DNA of 64,000 bases. Source: Camarhynchus parvulus. Taxonomy: Eukaryota > Chordata > Aves > Passeriformes > Thraupidae. The notes beneath the pieces are model-generated. The model was given only the letters and a program-made list of their open reading frames with translations, had not been told where the DNA came from and ran no database searches. The position numbers and the translations under genes were made by a program. The stretch spans positions 74,831,465 through 74,895,464 of the forward strand of contig NC_044572.1 of the NCBI RefSeq assembly GCF_901933205.1, in the 5' to 3' direction. Shown one piece after another: positions 61,966 through 64,000 of the stretch; the stretch's first letter is position 1, and every line of letters begins with the position of its first letter.

Positions 61966-64000
61966 TATAGTTTAGGAGATGATTTTTCATCTCTATTCAG
62001 TTCCTGTAATACTTTTGTAGTGCTTTTGACATTACACTTTGAGATATCTGATTGGTTAAAAAAACCATACTCATTGCATGAGACAACTTTTGAACAAGTA
62101 TATCTTCAAAGTAAAGAGAAAATGGAAAAAATGAGATATCTTAATCTGCCGTGATAAGTTCCTGAAAGAGGGAAGAATAACTTGTTTTCCCCAGGACAAA
62201 TCGGGCAAGAATGAAGTGCTTTTCAACTTTATAGCAAGAGAGACTTAGATTACATAGAATTAAAAATATTATTATGGAAAATACCATTGAAATAGACTGT
62301 GTAGGAGAATCATGAATTCTTCATTATTAGAGGTATTTAGGAACATAAGCATCTGTCAGAAACACAGTTATTTTGAGAGTAGAAAATGGAGTATTTGAAT
62401 ATATTTTGTATTGTGTATTGAAGGCTATGCTGAAATGATTTTAAGCTTTCCTGACCTCAAGCCTCTATTGTTTGCAGTATAACTAGGAGGTAATATTTAA
62501 AAAAACCTTCAGACATTGAGTGTGTCAGGATTTCTTCAAAGACTGACTTAGCTGTCGGTTTCACTACTTTTCTCTGTAAGATTTATGTCAAATCATGTTA
62601 AAATGTAACAGTACATTTTTACACTCGTCTATGTAAAAACCACGCAATCTTCTTAGAGTTTGGACTGCTGCAATTCAAGCATCCACAGCATGTATCCTTA
62701 AATGCTTCTAATAAAATACTTATATGATGTGTGTTTTTTTCTGCACCTCATTAAAAGAGTGAAAAGCAGGCCATTAAGCTGTTATCATCTTACAAAGTTC
62801 AGTTATCTGAAATAGAAATAACAGCTGACCCAGGAACTAGTGATCCTATTTATTTCAGGTGTTTTGGAACCACAACTGCTCATTTTCCACCACACAGATA
62901 GGGTAAGATAGCCTTGTCTGAAGTATGGGTTTCTTGTTCAGGTCCCTGTAAGTCTGAATGCAGTCAAGCTAGAGATGAGAATTAGGATAGACTGCTAGTC
63001 TGCCTATATGGAGATGAGGGCGAAGACTCTAATTCTTGGAAGATTAAAGGCTTTACATGAAATGAATTGCAAAGGGAATAATCTCTTTCCTATATTGTCA
63101 AGGTTGATAACTACTCTAAAGGTCAAAACTCAGTCTTAGTCTAAGTGGTCTCTGAAGCAGACATATCTTATGCAAGGACTGACTCATAGACCAAGTATTT
63201 TTAGAACTAGATAAACAAAAGAAAAAAAAAATTATTCCAATATACCCTCTACACTGTGTTTTTAAATTGCTGGTTTGCTCCACAGTCCTGTTGCATTTTT
63301 TTTTCTTTCAGTCATACCTCACAGTCTCCATTAGGAACTAATTAGAAGCAAAAAAAACCCCTCTCTTTAGTTGTAGACTATGTGAGTTACAGTGGTATTT
63401 CACTCAACTGGTCAGGTGACAGAGACAGAACAGGGGAAAAAAAAGGTAAAATACAGTTTTAGTTCTGTTTGTTTTAATATTCCTTTGGATGACTTTGTGG
63501 AGTATAATGAATGTGAGCCTGAAACACATCTGAGATATCTCGGATAGTTTCTCTGTGAAAATGCAGGTTTGTACCAAGTAAACTTACAAATATTTCCATG
63601 TTAACGGACAGCTCCTGTTTCTTACCTTCATAAATCATGATAATGCCTGTGGGGTTACTCCACGCACTTTGTCTGATGACACTAGAAGAGAAATGTGTTC
63701 TGATTGACTTGTTTATTCTTCAGAGTGTCAATAGTTGTGTTTAGAGTGATGACTCTCATGAGATCTCATGAGTCTGAGGTTTTTCCCTCACCACTGACAG
63801 CATTACATGAATATAATCAGTAGGGAGAGCTCCACCAATTGCCTGATCTAATTGCCAGGAAGGACACCCTTATTAGACCAAACTAAAGATTTTCCATTTT
63901 TTTACTGAAGTCATGGTATTCTCATCTGACTGCTGGATGTTGAGTTTGTGCACAGTTTGTGTGTTTTTATTGCACACTTGGCTTTAAGTTGAATTTTACA
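61966..64000. other. Non-coding spacer to the window end
   Basis: About 2 kb of AT-rich sequence with no recognised repeat, exon or RNA gene. Short A/T runs occur near 63222 and 63297. Nothing else can be supported. Confidence 0.5.

Noticed and set aside
1..64000. CRISPR arrays, operons, prophage or bacterial mobile systems
   Set aside because: No spaced direct-repeat array, no dense coding and no ribosome-binding-site pattern; the repeats are avian LINEs and LTRs.

Overview
This window looks like non-coding avian nuclear DNA, either intergenic or deep intronic. The bird assignment rests on repeats that recur along it. There are seven CR1 LINE fragments, four of them showing the CR1 3' end, a highly recognisable block around 'gggttggaagggacc' or its reverse complement next to the ATTCTATG-type tail. 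There are also several avian endogenous-retrovirus LTRs of families that are abundant in birds. I saw no mammalian Alu, MIR or L1 sequence. The background is AT-rich (judged by eye, not computed) with short T/G and A/C tracts. I cannot name the species or the locus.

I recognise no host protein-coding exon, tRNA, rRNA or known ncRNA. All open frames are short (174 codons at most). The ones over repeats are either decayed CR1 ORF2 or antisense readings of it, and the others match no family I recognise.

Layout. Positions 1-370 are unremarkable. About 375-850 is a decayed ERVL-type LTR on the minus strand. 2041-2692 is a CR1 ORF2 fragment (minus), and 5029-5325 is a CR1 3' end (minus). 5855-6810 is a composite: a minus-strand LTR split by a second, plus-strand LTR (5998-6415). 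7038-7680 is an apparently solitary LTR (minus) with TG...CA ends and a 4-bp GGTC duplication at its borders. 11501-11980 is CR1 (minus) with an A-rich insertion, and 15549-16055 is an older CR1 subtype (minus). 16056-27301 is repeat-poor. 27302-28390 is a near full-length long ERVL-type LTR (plus). 36317 to about 37190 is a probable LTR plus possible leader remnant (plus). 37191-50884 is the longest repeat-poor stretch and holds a perfect CTCF-core match at 40494-40506. 50885-50948, 58111-58399 and 61405-61965 are CR1 fragments (plus). 57817-57905 is a 40-base T run followed by G-interrupted T repeats.

No genes act together here. The window records layered retrotransposon insertions in a gene-poor tract. 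The host-relevant signals, if any, would be non-coding: the CTCF-like site, a CpG-retaining patch near 45.07-45.42 kb, a region of unusually long open frames near 51.5-52.3 kb, and several perfect short inverted repeats. I found nothing that supports a previously undescribed biological system. The most solid observations are the LTR-in-LTR nesting, the LTR with a GGTC target duplication, and the CTCF match.
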